Shown piece after piece: positions 1-9,050 of a stretch of DNA of 64,000 bases. The position numbers and the translations under genes were made by a program. The DNA is from Bacteroidales bacterium 6E (GTDB lineage: Bacteria > Bacteroidota > Bacteroidia > Bacteroidales > Prolixibacteraceae): assembly GCA_001270045.2 (NCBI GenBank), contig DF970675.1, positions 1 through 64,000 on the forward strand, written 5' to 3'. The notes beneath the pieces are model-generated. The model was not told the DNA's origin. It saw nothing but the letters and a program-made list of their open reading frames with translations, and did not search any database. Position 1 is the stretch's first letter; each line of letters opens with the position of its first letter.

Positions 1-125
1 ATCTGTTGATCAGATAATATCCTCAAATTTAACAATTACCGCAATCCTGTCAACTTTAACAGATAAATTACAATAATGTTTTTCAAAACTTTTAGAACGA
101 TTGCGCTTTGTTTTTAACGCGGGTG

Positions 126-156
126 CAAAAGTAGAACATTTTTCTTTACCTACAAA
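126..156 (-). promoter_or_regulatory. Perfect Bacteroidota promoter reading out of the left edge
   Basis: On the minus strand TTTG (156-153) is followed after exactly 19 nt by TACTTTTG (133-126), which matches the Bacteroidota consensus TTTG-N19-TAnnTTTG. It points leftwards, so a gene or RNA transcribed on the minus strand probably begins left of position 1, divergent from the permease at 314. The rest of 1-313 is AT-rich and I see no gene in it. Confidence 0.7.
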
Positions 157-313
157 TCTTTGATGAATTTATTTGATTTTTTCTGCAAATACCGGATTTT
201 TACTAACGATTCGATTCACTCAATTAGGAAATTTCATGAATATCCAATTATTTTGTTCGAGTTACTTTGAGGAATAAACATCCTTTTCCTTCACTTAAAA
301 AAGCCTTTTCTAT

Positions 314-2119
314 ATGTCTGTTGACGGTTTCATTGTTGTAGGCCTCATTGTATTAATGATCATTGCACTGGCCAGGGAGATGCTTCGTCCAGGCCTGGTC
401 CTGTTCTCTGTGGCTGCCATCCTGATGGGTGTCGGCATTATCAGCGCCCAGGAGGTAGCCGCCGGATTTTCCAATATTGGCATGCTTACGGTTGCCATAC
501 TTTTCCTAGTCAGTGAAGGTATCAGGCAAACAGGGGCACTAAACAGGTTTGCAACCTTTTTTTTACCCCGTCGACGCTCCCGAATTCCTTTTATGTTGCC
601 GCGGATCATGCTTCCCGTTTCATTTTTGTCCGCTTTTTTAAATAATACTCCCATCGTGATCATCTTCGGCCCCATGATCAAAAAGTGGGCTGAACGGCTT
701 AACCTTTCCTCTCAGAAATTCCTGATCCCTTTGTCATATGCCACCATATTCGGTGGTATGTGTACACTGATCGGCACATCCACCAACCTTGTGGTACACG
801 GATTGATGCTGGACAATGGTTTTAATGGATTCAGCATGTTTGAGCTGGGAAAAATTGGCGTCCCCATATTAATCATTGGAACATTGTATGTCGGTATTTT
901 CGGGAACTGGCTCCTTCCGGGGAAGAAAATCAAATTCAATTCATCCTCTCGCGACCTGAAGGAATATTTCTATGACCTGATTGTCACCAAAAACAGTCCG
1001 CTTATAGGTATTGAAATTAAAACCGGAAGGGTGAAGGAACTCAAAAAACTGATTCTGCATGCGGTTGAGCGTGATGGCAAGATCCTCAAAGATCTTGACG
1101 ACAGTTTTGTGATCAAGGAAAACGACATACTGCTCGTTGCTGGGAAATCAGACGCACTCAACCAGATCCTGACCATGGAGGGGATAATGCTGAGGGGGAC
1201 AGATGAATTGAAAGGAATAATTCCAAAATCAGAATTGCGTCAGTATGAGGCCGTTATCGCACCTCGCTTCCCTGGAATTGGACAAACCATCGCTGAATTC
1301 AATTTTGTGGAGCACTACAAGGCGGCTGTTTTGGCCATTCACCGCAACGGTGAACGTATCACTTCAAATCTTGGACACCTCCGCCTTAAGCCGGGCGATA
1401 GCCTTGTTTTGCTGACCGACGACAAATTCATCAGAAACTGGGGCGAATCAAAAGTGTTTTACCTTACATCTTATATCGGGGAACACAATACCTCCAGGGG
1501 AAGAGGACTTCGCTGGGCGGCGCTGATCATCCTGCTCATGATGATTGCGGGAGCCACTTTCGGAAAATACATCTACACTCCACGGGCAATCAATTTTGAC
1601 ATGTTTTATTTTGCCGCATTGGCGGCCATCCTGATGGTATGGACCAAAATCCTGCCAGCCCAGCAATATACCAAATCCATTTCTTGGGATATTTTAATAA
1701 CCATAGCCATGTCATTTGCCATCAGCAAAGCCATGCAGAATTCCGGGGCTGCCGATGCCCTTGCGCGTTCAACGGTCAATTTCTCGAAAGCGTTTGGCCC
1801 TATAGGTGTTTTGGCTGCGGTCTACCTGATCACTACCATCTTCACTGAAGTAATCACGAACAATGCCGCTGCCGCACTGGTTTTTCCCATAGCCCTTGCT
1901 GCAGCCAACCAGATGCAGATTGATCCAAAACCACTGTTTGTTGCCATCACTATTGCTGCTTCTGCCAGTTTTTCGACCCCAATCGGCTACCAGACCAACA
2001 TGATCGTACAGGGAATCGGAAATTACAAGTTTAATGATTACGTCAAGATAGGACTGCCCTTAAACCTCTTGGCATTTTTGGTATCCGTAACACTCATTCC
2101 ATATCTTTGGCCTTTTTGA
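314..2119 (+). CDS. SLC13-family permease with internal RCK_C (TrkA-C) domains
   Basis: A 601-residue inner-membrane transporter of the SLC13/DASS type, the Na+-coupled sulfate or dicarboxylate carriers. An N-terminal membrane half (about 1-205) carries NNTPIVIIF, one of the paired helical-hairpin motifs. Two cytoplasmic RCK_C/TrkA-C-like domains follow (about 215-300 and 305-390). A second membrane half (about 395-601) contains the matching EVITNNAAAA motif. This membrane-RCK-RCK-membrane order is usual for bacterial SLC13 permeases. The substrate cannot be read from the sequence. It converges on the thioredoxin gene (62-nt gap) and is divergent from the leftward promoter near 140. ATG is at 314, with no strong Shine-Dalgarno, which is normal in this phylum. 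Confidence 0.9.
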   Translation: MSVDGFIVVGLIVLMIIALAREMLRPGLVLFSVAAILMGVGIISAQEVAAGFSNIGMLTVAILFLVSEGIRQTGALNRFATFFLPRRRSRIPFMLPRIMLPVSFLSAFLNNTPIVIIFGPMIKKWAERLNLSSQKFLIPLSYATIFGGMCTLIGTSTNLVVHGLMLDNGFNGFSMFELGKIGVPILIIGTLYVGIFGNWLLPGKKIKFNSSSRDLKEYFYDLIVTKNSPLIGIEIKTGRVKELKKLILHAVERDGKILKDLDDSFVIKENDILLVAGKSDALNQILTMEGIMLRGTDELKGIIPKSELRQYEAVIAPRFPGIGQTIAEFNFVEHYKAAVLAIHRNGERITSNLGHLRLKPGDSLVLLTDDKFIRNWGESKVFYLTSYIGEHNTSRGRGLRWAALIILLMMIAGATFGKYIYTPRAINFDMFYFAALAAILMVWTKILPAQQYTKSISWDILITIAMSFAISKAMQNSGAADALARSTVNFSKAFGPIGVLAAVYLITTIFTEVITNNAAAALVFPIALAAANQMQIDPKPLFVAITIAASASFSTPIGYQTNMIVQGIGNYKFNDYVKIGLPLNLLAFLVSVTLIPYLWPF

Positions 2120-2181
2120 AAAAGCCAGTCCTGACCAAATGCAAATGATAAATCCGTGAAATGTTTTTGAGGGGAATTTTT

Positions 2182-2481
2182 TCAGATAACCCTTGAAATA
2201 CATTGAAGTATTTCTCCGGCCGACTGAACACCTACTCCGGTCCAGCATGGTTTCCCCTCCTTGAAGAGCATAACTGTTGGCAGTTTGTCGACACCAAATG
2301 CCGAGACAATTACAGGATGATGGTCAACATTCACCTTGATAATGCGCACATTGGCCCTTAAATCCTTTTTAACGGTTTTCAAAATGGGCTCCATATGCTT
2401 GCATGGTTCACACCAATCTGCATAAAAATCAACCAAAACCGGTTTTTCAGAGTTAATAATTGTCTTAAACCTCTCGTTCAT
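2182..2481 (-). CDS. Thioredoxin family protein
   Basis: A 99-residue single-domain thioredoxin, a cytoplasmic disulfide reductase. The redox site is WCEPC (Cys24, Cys27), a variant of the canonical WCGPC. A KLPTVMLF segment near residue 70 supplies the cis-proline of the fold. There is no signal peptide, so a cytoplasmic location is expected. Its start lies 17 nt inside the 3' end of the DUF6132 gene, so the two are translationally coupled and co-transcribed. The E-P dipeptide between the cysteines should change the redox potential relative to TrxA, so it may be a specialised thioredoxin rather than the housekeeping one. Confidence 0.9.
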   Translation of the reverse strand: MNERFKTIINSEKPVLVDFYADWCEPCKHMEPILKTVKKDLRANVRIIKVNVDHHPVIVSAFGVDKLPTVMLFKEGKPCWTGVGVQSAGEILQCISRVI

Positions 2482-2695
2482 TCTTCTTATTTGCCCGCTT
2501 CAACATAAAATCCCTGATCATGTCGCCAATAAGATACCCTACGGCCATACCCCAAAGGGTGCTCCAGTACCACACCGACTGTATCATGCAGGTACCCGAT
2601 ACACATCCCACGAACTTCCAGTAGAGAAACCCACCCAAAGCACCTAACCCCCCAAAAACCAGGGGCAACTTATTCTTTTTGAAAAAATCCATCAT
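2465..2695 (-). CDS. DUF6132-type small membrane protein
   Basis: A 76-residue protein with two predicted membrane helices (about residues 12-28 and 45-62). Between them is a conserved YWKFVGCVSGTC segment with two cysteines. This matches small Bacteroidota proteins annotated DUF6132, which often sit beside thioredoxins. Function is unknown; the paired cysteines next to a thioredoxin gene suggest a membrane redox partner, which is inference. It is the first gene of a two-gene minus-strand operon and overlaps the thioredoxin start by 17 nt. Two adjacent ATGs are possible starts. Confidence 0.75.
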   Translation of the reverse strand: MMDFFKKNKLPLVFGGLGALGGFLYWKFVGCVSGTCMIQSVWYWSTLWGMAVGYLIGDMIRDFMLKRANKKNEREV

Positions 2696-2879
2696 TGGTC
2701 GTTTTGATTTGAAACAGAAAGCATTTCATAAAGTTCACAAGGCACTATCGGAAATACCTATCAACCATAGATGAAACCAATACCGTATTCAAATCTGATC
2801 AACAACCCTTGTAAAAATCAATCATCCAGCTTATGTTTTTTACTAAATTGCAAGCTGATAAATTTCAAGAATACCTGAT

Positions 2880-5687
2880 ATGAAAAATGGAAAAATAATG
2901 TTTATGCTACTGGCTATCAGCACATTTCTCAGCAACAATTTACATGCGGAAGAGAAATTCGCCGTCAACTACGAAAAATTCACGCTCGGAAACGGGCTTG
3001 AGGTGGTATTTCATCCCGACAAATCGGATCCGGTGGTTGCCATCGCCATACAGTACCATGTGGGTTCCAATCGTGAAGTTCCGGGCAAGACTGGTTTCGC
3101 ACACCTGTTTGAACACATGATGTTCCAGGAATCTGAAAACGTGCCACAGGACCAGTTTTTCAGGAAAATACAGAATGCCGGAGGAACACTCAATGGCGGA
3201 ACCAACAAGGATGGGACTGTCTATTACCAGGTAGTGCCCAAAAACGCCATGGAGATGGTACTTTGGATGGAATCAGACCGAATGGGTTACCTGGCCAACA
3301 CGGTAACCAATGAGGCGTTCGCCAACCAGCAAAACGTTGTCCAGAATGAAAAGCGCCAGAACTACGACAACCGTCCTTATGGACATGCAGGGTATGTAAT
3401 GGACAAGAATTTTTATCCCGAAGGACATCCATACAGCTGGCAAACCATTGGAGTCATGGAAGACCTGTTCAATGCAACCGTTGAAGATGTCAAGGAATTC
3501 CATGCAAAATATTATGTACCCAACAATGCAACATTGGTTATTGCTGGTGATTTTGATGTTTCAGTGGCTCGCAAAATGGTCGAGCGCTATTTTGGGGAAA
3601 TTCCCAAGGGAGGTGACATTACCGACCCAAAACCCCTGCCGGTACAGATAGAACGAACCAAAAAACTATACCACGAAGATAATTTTGCCACCACGCCACA
3701 GCTTACAATGGCATGGCCCACGGTTGAACAGTATCACCCCGATGCCTATGCACTGAGTTTCCTTGGACAAATTCTCAGCAACGGAAAAAAGGCTCCCATG
3801 TACAAGGTACTGGTCCGTGACAAAAAACTGACTTCCAACGTGAATGTCTATAACATGTCACAGGAATTGGGTGGCCGTTTCCAGGTATCCGTCAATGCAA
3901 ACAGTGGAATTTCCCTTGCCGAGGTTGAAAAGGCAATTTTTGAAGGCTTCGCGATGTTTGAACAGGAAGGAATTACCGAGAATGACTTGGAAAGAATCAA
4001 GGCCGGATTGGAAACCAGTTTCTACAACCAGCTAAGTTCCGTGCTAACCAAATCGATGCAGTTGGCCCGTTACAACGAATATGCCGGCGATCCCGGTTAT
4101 GCCGCAAAAGATCTGGCAGCAATCCAGGCTGTTACCATTGCGGATGTCAAACGTGTATATGAGAAATACATCAAGGGCATGAATTACGTTGCAACCAGCT
4201 TTGTGCCTAAAGGACAGGTAAATCTGGTAGCCGAAAATTCGGTCAAGGCCGATGTGATAGAAGAGAATATCAAAGAAGCACTGGAGGTTGTTCTGGAAGA
4301 GACTTCCACCCAAACCGAAATAAAGAAGACCCCTTCCAAAATCGACAGATCCGTGGAACCGGCCCAGGGACCAGATCCTGCAGTCAACCTGCCTGAAGTT
4401 TGGAATACCCGTCTCAAAAACGGTATGCAGGTCTGGGGTATCACCAACAAAGAGCTTCCTCTCGTGCAGTATACGATCTCGATTGATGGAGGCCATCTTC
4501 TCGACCCAGCCGGAAAAGCCGGAGTGGCCGCAATCGTGGCCTCGATGATGACCGAAGGCACCAAAACCAAAACTCCCGAGGAACTGGAAGAGGTAATCGA
4601 CCTGCTGGGAGCCAGGATCTCAGTCAATGCAGGTACCGAGCAAATCACGATTTCCGTGAATACTTTAGCCCGGAATTTCGAGAAAACCATTGCCATTGTC
4701 GAGGAAATGCTGCTCGAGCCACGTTGGGACGAGGAACAATTTAACCTCATCAAAATCAGGACACTGAATAACCTGAAACGAAACCAGGCCAATCCGACTT
4801 ACCTGGCAGCCGAAGCTTTCCGGAAGCTGACCTACGGCAATGACCATATCCTCTCTACCGAGACATCGGGAACAGCGGAAACTGTTGCCAACATCACGCT
4901 TGACGACCTGAAAACCTATTTTGCCAAAACCATTTCACCCAGTGTGACCCGTTTCCATATTGCAGGTGACATCGACAGCAAACAGGTGGTCAATGCTACC
5001 AAAAACCTCACCGCCAATTGGAAACCTTTCAATGTTGATCTGCCACATGTGACCATTCCGGAGATTCCCGAAAAATCAGCCATCTATTTTGTTGATGTTC
5101 CTGGAGCCAAACAATCGGTCATATTCGTGGGACGTCCTGCATTCCCGCGGACAAACGAGGATTTCTTTGCCGCAACGGTTGTCAATGATAAACTGGGCGG
5201 ATCATTCAATGGTTTCCTGAACCTGATCCTCCGCGAGGAAAAGGGCTTTACCTATGGTGCAAGATCAGGATTCTCGGGCGGCCGCACCTTCGGTGAATTC
5301 ACGGCGTCCACCAGTGTCAGGTCGACAGCCACACTTGAATCAGTCCAGATCATCAAAGATGAAATGGAGAAATATATCCGGGGAATCAGTGACGAAGACC
5401 TGCAGTTCGTGAAGAATTCAAGGATTAAGTCAAATGCCCGCCAGTTTGAAACCCTGGGATCGCTGTTGAGCATGCTGATGGAAATCAGCACCTATAATAA
5501 ACCTGCCGATTTCGTCAAGGAAGAGGAGGCGTTTGTCAAGGCGATTACCGCTGACCAGCACACACAACTGGCCAAACGCTTCATTCTGCCCAACAATCTT
5601 TATTATGTGATTGCCGGGGATGCCGAAACGCAATTGCCTGAAATGGAAAAGGCAGGATTGGGCAAGCCCGAACTGATTAAACTTTAA
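2880..5687 (+). CDS. M16 family zinc metallopeptidase, double-length secreted form
   Basis: A 935-residue pitrilysin-type peptidase made of two M16 halves fused in one chain. It starts with a hydrophobic signal peptide (about 1-23, ending LHA). The first half carries the inverted zinc motif HLFEH (His75, Glu78, His79), and the distal glutamate ligand is probably in QNEKRQN near residue 155. The second half (about 515-935) lacks HxxEH and holds the substrate-binding segment with GFTYGARSGF, as in non-catalytic M16 subunits. A linker rich in Glu, Lys and Thr (about 460-500) joins them. It probably degrades peptides in the periplasm. A strong terminator follows at 5737. The gene stands alone. 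Confidence 0.92.
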   Translation: MKNGKIMFMLLAISTFLSNNLHAEEKFAVNYEKFTLGNGLEVVFHPDKSDPVVAIAIQYHVGSNREVPGKTGFAHLFEHMMFQESENVPQDQFFRKIQNAGGTLNGGTNKDGTVYYQVVPKNAMEMVLWMESDRMGYLANTVTNEAFANQQNVVQNEKRQNYDNRPYGHAGYVMDKNFYPEGHPYSWQTIGVMEDLFNATVEDVKEFHAKYYVPNNATLVIAGDFDVSVARKMVERYFGEIPKGGDITDPKPLPVQIERTKKLYHEDNFATTPQLTMAWPTVEQYHPDAYALSFLGQILSNGKKAPMYKVLVRDKKLTSNVNVYNMSQELGGRFQVSVNANSGISLAEVEKAIFEGFAMFEQEGITENDLERIKAGLETSFYNQLSSVLTKSMQLARYNEYAGDPGYAAKDLAAIQAVTIADVKRVYEKYIKGMNYVATSFVPKGQVNLVAENSVKADVIEENIKEALEVVLEETSTQTEIKKTPSKIDRSVEPAQGPDPAVNLPEVWNTRLKNGMQVWGITNKELPLVQYTISIDGGHLLDPAGKAGVAAIVASMMTEGTKTKTPEELEEVIDLLGARISVNAGTEQITISVNTLARNFEKTIAIVEEMLLEPRWDEEQFNLIKIRTLNNLKRNQANPTYLAAEAFRKLTYGNDHILSTETSGTAETVANITLDDLKTYFAKTISPSVTRFHIAGDIDSKQVVNATKNLTANWKPFNVDLPHVTIPEIPEKSAIYFVDVPGAKQSVIFVGRPAFPRTNEDFFAATVVNDKLGGSFNGFLNLILREEKGFTYGARSGFSGGRTFGEFTASTSVRSTATLESVQIIKDEMEKYIRGISDEDLQFVKNSRIKSNARQFETLGSLLSMLMEISTYNKPADFVKEEEAFVKAITADQHTQLAKRFILPNNLYYVIAGDAETQLPEMEKAGLGKPELIKL

Positions 5688-5736
5688 GAGGAAGTTTTAG
5701 CGGGGACATAAGCCCTGGTGAATATCAATATGCCAA

Positions 5737-5785
5737 CCGGCACTGAAGTGTTTCCAGAAGGATGCTTCAGTGCCGGCTTTTTTTT
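5737..5785 (+). terminator. Rho-independent terminator of the M16 peptidase gene
   Basis: A 12-bp stem (CCGGCACTGAAG at 5737-5748 with CTTCAGTGCCGG at 5765-5776) is followed by C and a run of nine T. A classic intrinsic terminator 50 nt after the stop codon. Confidence 0.85.
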
Positions 5786-5913
5786 CAATCGATAAATTAT
5801 CCAAAGGTCTTGCCCACTATTCTCCTCATTATGCCTGATCAACAGGAAAAACATTTACTGTCAGGGAAGCCGATTGATCATCTATTGTACCGATAATAGC
5901 AGTATTTAAAAAC

Positions 5914-5950
5914 AAAAAACCGTAACTGATTTACCATCAATTACGGTTTT
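5914..5950 (-). terminator. Terminator of the tRNA operon
   Basis: AAAACCGTAA (5916-5925) pairs with TTACGGTTTT (5941-5950). On the minus strand the stem runs into TTTTTTG, immediately after the tRNA-Tyr CCA end. Confidence 0.7.
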
Positions 5951-5953
5951 GTT

Positions 5954-6038
5954 TGGTGGGGAGAGGAGGATTCGAACCTCCGAAGGCATCGCCAATAGAT
6001 TTACAGTCTACCCCATTTGGCCACTCTGGAATCTCCCC
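5954..6038 (-). tRNA. tRNA-Tyr (anticodon GTA)
   Basis: An 85-nt class II tRNA with encoded CCA. The acceptor GGGGAGA pairs with TCTCCCC, the anticodon loop reads CTGTAAA (GTA), a long variable arm is present and the T-loop is TTCGAAT. It lies 32 nt downstream of tRNA-Thr on the same strand, probably in one transcript. Confidence 0.95.
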
Positions 6039-6070
6039 AATATCTTGTCTGATAAAAAATCAATGAACAG

Positions 6071-6144
6071 AGCCGGATGTCAGATTCGAACTGACGACCC
6101 CGAGATTACAAATCACGTGCTCTGGCCAACTGAGCTAATCCGGC
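6071..6144 (-). tRNA. tRNA-Thr (anticodon TGT)
   Basis: A 74-nt cloverleaf: acceptor GCCGGAT/ATCCGGC with discriminator T, D-arm GCTC/GAGC, anticodon stem CGTGA/TCTCG with loop TTTGTAA (TGT), and T-arm GTCAG/CTGAC. CCA is not encoded. Bacteroidota often carry Thr(TGT)-Tyr-Gly-Thr(GGT)-tuf clusters; here only the first two members are present. Confidence 0.93.
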
Positions 6145-6272
6145 ATTTTATCAGTTTTCAGATCTCTTCAGAACGTCTGCGTTTCTGGAAACGCGGCGGC
6201 AAAGAAAAAGATTTATTTTCGAATCTGCAATACTTGAAATGATTTTTTCAAAGAACAAATTTCAGAAAAAAA

Positions 6273-6371
6273 GTGGGTAAGCGATCTGCATCGCACCGCT
6301 CAACCACCTACCCTTGCTGCTTTCCAACCCTGGGGGAATTCAGCGGGAGCTGGTCGTACAGGACTTACCCG
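6273..6371 (-). ncRNA. ffs: Signal recognition particle RNA (small SRP RNA, 4.5S-like)
   Basis: The minus strand carries the conserved SRP RNA domain IV signature, with CAGGGTTGGAAAGCAGCAAG around 6310-6335 (asymmetric loop, GGAA-type tetraloop and AGCAGC). It is flanked by complementary arms beginning GCCGGGTAAG and ending GCTTACCCAC. Length is about 100 nt. A perfect promoter lies just upstream (6375-6405) and a T-run follows the 3' end (6272-6266). This RNA scaffolds Ffh for co-translational membrane targeting. Confidence 0.88.
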
Positions 6372-6374
6372 GCG

Positions 6375-6405
6375 CAAAAGTAGTAATTTTTCTTATGCAG
6401 GCAAA
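6375..6405 (-). promoter_or_regulatory. Perfect promoter for SRP RNA
   Basis: On the minus strand TTTG (6405-6402) is separated by exactly 19 nt from TACTTTTG (6382-6375), matching TTTG-N19-TAnnTTTG. It is placed to start transcription at the 5' end of the SRP RNA. Confidence 0.85.
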
Positions 6406-6524
6406 AAATATTTCGCCCGTCCCAAAGCAAACCAACCATCGGCATGATATCCAACTCCTTAGGCATGTAAACTTTTTGTTGAATGATGCCCCGGACAATT
6501 TCCGGACTGCAAGCCAAAAACCAT

Positions 6525-6532
6525 TATATTTG
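6525..6532 (+). promoter_or_regulatory. Probable -7 element of the DUF4199 operon
   Basis: TATATTTG fits the TAnnTTTG -7 box, 24 nt before the ATG at 6556. No clear TTTG is seen at the ideal -33 distance. Confidence 0.5.
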
Positions 6533-6555
6533 CCTGTCAATAAAATCCATCACTT

Positions 6556-7110
6556 ATGGACTCAAATTCTGTCTTTAAGGAACTTGAAAATGATAATCCC
6601 GCCCCTGGCATGTCAAAAATTGCCCTCATGTATGGGTTCATTTATGCCATCATTTTAAACGGGGCCACCGCAGCCGTTTTTGCATCTGAAAATTACGGTG
6701 CAAAAATCAACCAATGGGTGGGTATCCCCCTCATGATTCTGGCCATTGTGTTGGTCCAACTCGCCTACCGCAAGGCATGGGGAGGATACCTGACCTACGG
6801 AAAAGGACTGGGCATCGCGGTATTGATGATGTTTTATGCCTCCGTCATTGTCGGCATCTTTACCTATGTACTTTACAAAACCGATCCCAACCTGCTTGGG
6901 CAAATCAGGTTGCTCCAGGAAGAAGCATTGGTAAACCAGGGTATGTCAGAGGAAGAAATTGAACTGTCACTTGGTTTCATGGAAAAATTCCAGACGCCAG
7001 CCTTTTATGCCATTTCATCCGTTTTTTCCCTGACATTCATGGGACTGATCATCGGGGCAATCACCGCCATCTTTACGAAAAAGCAGTCCCCGCAAACCAT
7101 ATTCGAATAA
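6556..7110 (+). CDS. DUF4199 domain membrane protein
   Basis: A 184-residue integral membrane protein with four predicted helices (about 20-42, 50-70, 85-108 and 145-168) and a charged loop rich in Glu and Gln (about 113-140). Pattern and length match DUF4199 proteins, widespread in Bacteroidota and typically encoded just before a family 2 glycosyltransferase, exactly as here (17-nt gap). Function is not established; the pairing suggests a role in lipid-linked sugar handling or membrane anchoring of the glycosyltransferase, which is inference. It is the first gene of a three-gene operon with a TATATTTG promoter box upstream. Confidence 0.85.
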   Translation: MDSNSVFKELENDNPAPGMSKIALMYGFIYAIILNGATAAVFASENYGAKINQWVGIPLMILAIVLVQLAYRKAWGGYLTYGKGLGIAVLMMFYASVIVGIFTYVLYKTDPNLLGQIRLLQEEALVNQGMSEEEIELSLGFMEKFQTPAFYAISSVFSLTFMGLIIGAITAIFTKKQSPQTIFE

Positions 7111-7127
7111 CCAGCAAACCTTATACA

Positions 7128-8078
7128 ATGGATATTTCCGTAGTTGTTCCCTTGTTTAATGAAGAAGAATCCTTGCCTGAACTGACCGCCTGGATCCAGC
7201 GGGTGGCTGAAGAAAACAAATACAGCTATGAGATTCTGCTCGTTGACGATGGAAGCAATGACCGCTCCTGGGAAGTGATCGAAAATCTGGCCGAAGCCAA
7301 CCCTGCCATCAAGGGCATCAAGTTCAGGAGGAACCATGGCAAATCTGCCGCCCTGTTTTGCGGATTTGAGGCTTCCGAAGGGGACGTGGTCATCACCATG
7401 GACGCCGATCTCCAGGACAGCCCGGATGAAATCCCGGGACTCTACCGGATGATCCGCGAAGAACGCTACGACATGGTTTCGGGGTGGAAAAAGAAACGGT
7501 ACGACCCAATCATGAAAACACTGCCATCAAAATTGTTCAACGGAACAGCCAGGATGGCTTCGGGCATCAAGCTTCACGACTTTAACTGCGGACTGAAAGC
7601 GTACCGTCGCGAAGTCGTCAAAAGCATCGAGGTTTATGGCGAAATGCATCGCTATATTCCCATTCTGGCCAAATATGCCGGATTTAAGAGGATTGGAGAA
7701 AAGGTCGTCATGCATCAGGCAAGGAAATATGGCAAGACCAAATTTGGTCTTGAAAGATTCATCAACGGATATCTTGATCTTCTCTCGGTAACATTTACCT
7801 CGAAATTCGGGAAGAAACCCATGCACTTTTTTGGATTGCTGGGAACCCTCATGTTCCTTCTCGGTCTGGGACTAAGCATTTACGTGGGCGCCCATAAACT
7901 TTACATGCTTGCACAAGGGATCAGGGCACCGCTTGTAACCGACAATCCCTACTTCTATATTGCGCTTACCTGCATGATCATCGGAAGCCAGCTGTTTCTT
8001 TCAGGCTTCATCGGTGAACTGGTTTCCCGCAATTCAACCGAGAGAAATAAATATTTTATAGAAAGGCGGACTTTTTAA
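7128..8078 (+). CDS. Family 2 glycosyltransferase, polyprenyl-phosphate sugar transferase type
   Basis: A 316-residue GT-A enzyme similar to GtrB, ArnC and bacterial dolichol-phosphate-mannose synthases. It starts with the nucleotide-binding segment VVPLFNEEESL, has the metal-binding DADLQD motif (near residue 88) and the conserved NCGLKAYRREV acceptor region (about 155-165). It ends in two membrane helices (about 230-250 and 270-295) and a basic tail. Such enzymes move a sugar from a nucleotide donor to undecaprenyl phosphate at the cytoplasmic face of the inner membrane. The sugar cannot be told. Second gene of the DUF4199 operon. Confidence 0.9.
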   Translation: MDISVVVPLFNEEESLPELTAWIQRVAEENKYSYEILLVDDGSNDRSWEVIENLAEANPAIKGIKFRRNHGKSAALFCGFEASEGDVVITMDADLQDSPDEIPGLYRMIREERYDMVSGWKKKRYDPIMKTLPSKLFNGTARMASGIKLHDFNCGLKAYRREVVKSIEVYGEMHRYIPILAKYAGFKRIGEKVVMHQARKYGKTKFGLERFINGYLDLLSVTFTSKFGKKPMHFFGLLGTLMFLLGLGLSIYVGAHKLYMLAQGIRAPLVTDNPYFYIALTCMIIGSQLFLSGFIGELVSRNSTERNKYFIERRTF

Positions 8079-8104
8079 TCCCGCCATTAACGCATTGATC
8101 ACCA

Positions 8105-8944
8105 TTGGAGAATCTGCATAATTATTTTGATTTCCGAATCAAACGGGAATCCGGGGAAATCATCCGGACAACGATGGCATTCCTCCGTCGTGAATATAAA
8201 CCTATCGTCAGACTGCTTTTCACCTATGTGTTCCCATTCATGGTGTTGTATGCGGTCATGCAAGTCCAGCTGTCCCTTAAGCTGATCGAAATGAACGATG
8301 GCATCGCCGCCATTGATCCCGACAAGCTGGTTGGTGAAATGGGTGGAGTCATGAAACACCTGATGTTTTCACTGTTTTTCAACGTTTTCGTGCAGTCACT
8401 CCTTGCAGGGGCCATCTATTCCTATATCCAGGTTTACCGAGAAAACGACGGCCAGGCCAGTTTCGGGGAAGTCACCCAAAGGCTCTTTCCCAACTCCCTG
8501 AAGGCCTTGGCTGCGGCGCTTGTGGTTACCGTCTTTGCACTGACCGGGTTCTTCTTTTTCATCATTCCCGGGATTTTTATTGCCAATACCTTATCCCTGG
8601 CCATGTTTGTGGCCGTTTTCGAGAATAAGGGCGTCGGCAATGCCATAGAGCGTTCATGGAGGCTGGTCCGGAAAAACTGGTGGCAAACCCTTGCCCTGAA
8701 TATCTCGGGCATCCTCATTGTCTATCTTTCCAGCATCGTCTTTTCCCTGCCACTTTATATCTACGACATTTTTAACGCCCCGCCCACCGGGGCAGAACTG
8801 CAACTCGACAATCTTCCAGCCTGGCGGCTGGCCATGATGGGATTGTCGGTGGCCGTCAGCTCCCTCTTCACGGTTGTGCCTTTTATCTTCCTGGCGTTGC
8901 AATACTTCAACCTTAGTGAAGAAACAGAAGGGGAAACCACTTGA
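8105..8944 (+). CDS. Multi-pass membrane protein, probable third gene of the glycosyltransferase operon
   Basis: About 279 residues with five to six predicted membrane helices. It resembles Bacteroidota proteins with a glycerophosphodiester-phosphodiesterase-like membrane domain, or DUF975-like proteins, but I do not recognise a defined function. The ENKGVGNAIERSWRLVRKNW segment (about 176-195) is the kind of amphipathic loop conserved in that group. There is no good ATG at the 5' end. The N-terminal DFRIKRESGEIIRTT looks conserved, so I prefer TTG at 8105; the first ATG is at 8174. It lies 26 nt after the glycosyltransferase stop, so is probably co-transcribed. Confidence 0.7.
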   Translation: MENLHNYFDFRIKRESGEIIRTTMAFLRREYKPIVRLLFTYVFPFMVLYAVMQVQLSLKLIEMNDGIAAIDPDKLVGEMGGVMKHLMFSLFFNVFVQSLLAGAIYSYIQVYRENDGQASFGEVTQRLFPNSLKALAAALVVTVFALTGFFFFIIPGIFIANTLSLAMFVAVFENKGVGNAIERSWRLVRKNWWQTLALNISGILIVYLSSIVFSLPLYIYDIFNAPPTGAELQLDNLPAWRLAMMGLSVAVSSLFTVVPFIFLALQYFNLSEETEGETT

Positions 8945-9038
8945 CGAGGCATGATCCCAACAGGATTATTTAAATACACCCCATTCCCGGGACCTCAAAG
9001 GCAGTTGCATTTTTCTGAGGTTCGGCACCGATTTTGAC

Positions 9039-9046
9039 TATCTTTG
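9039..9046 (+). promoter_or_regulatory. Probable -7 element of the RNase P RNA gene
   Basis: TATCTTTG fits TAnnTTTG and ends 4 nt before the first paired base of RNase P RNA. Confidence 0.6.
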
Positions 9047-9050
9047 TGGC

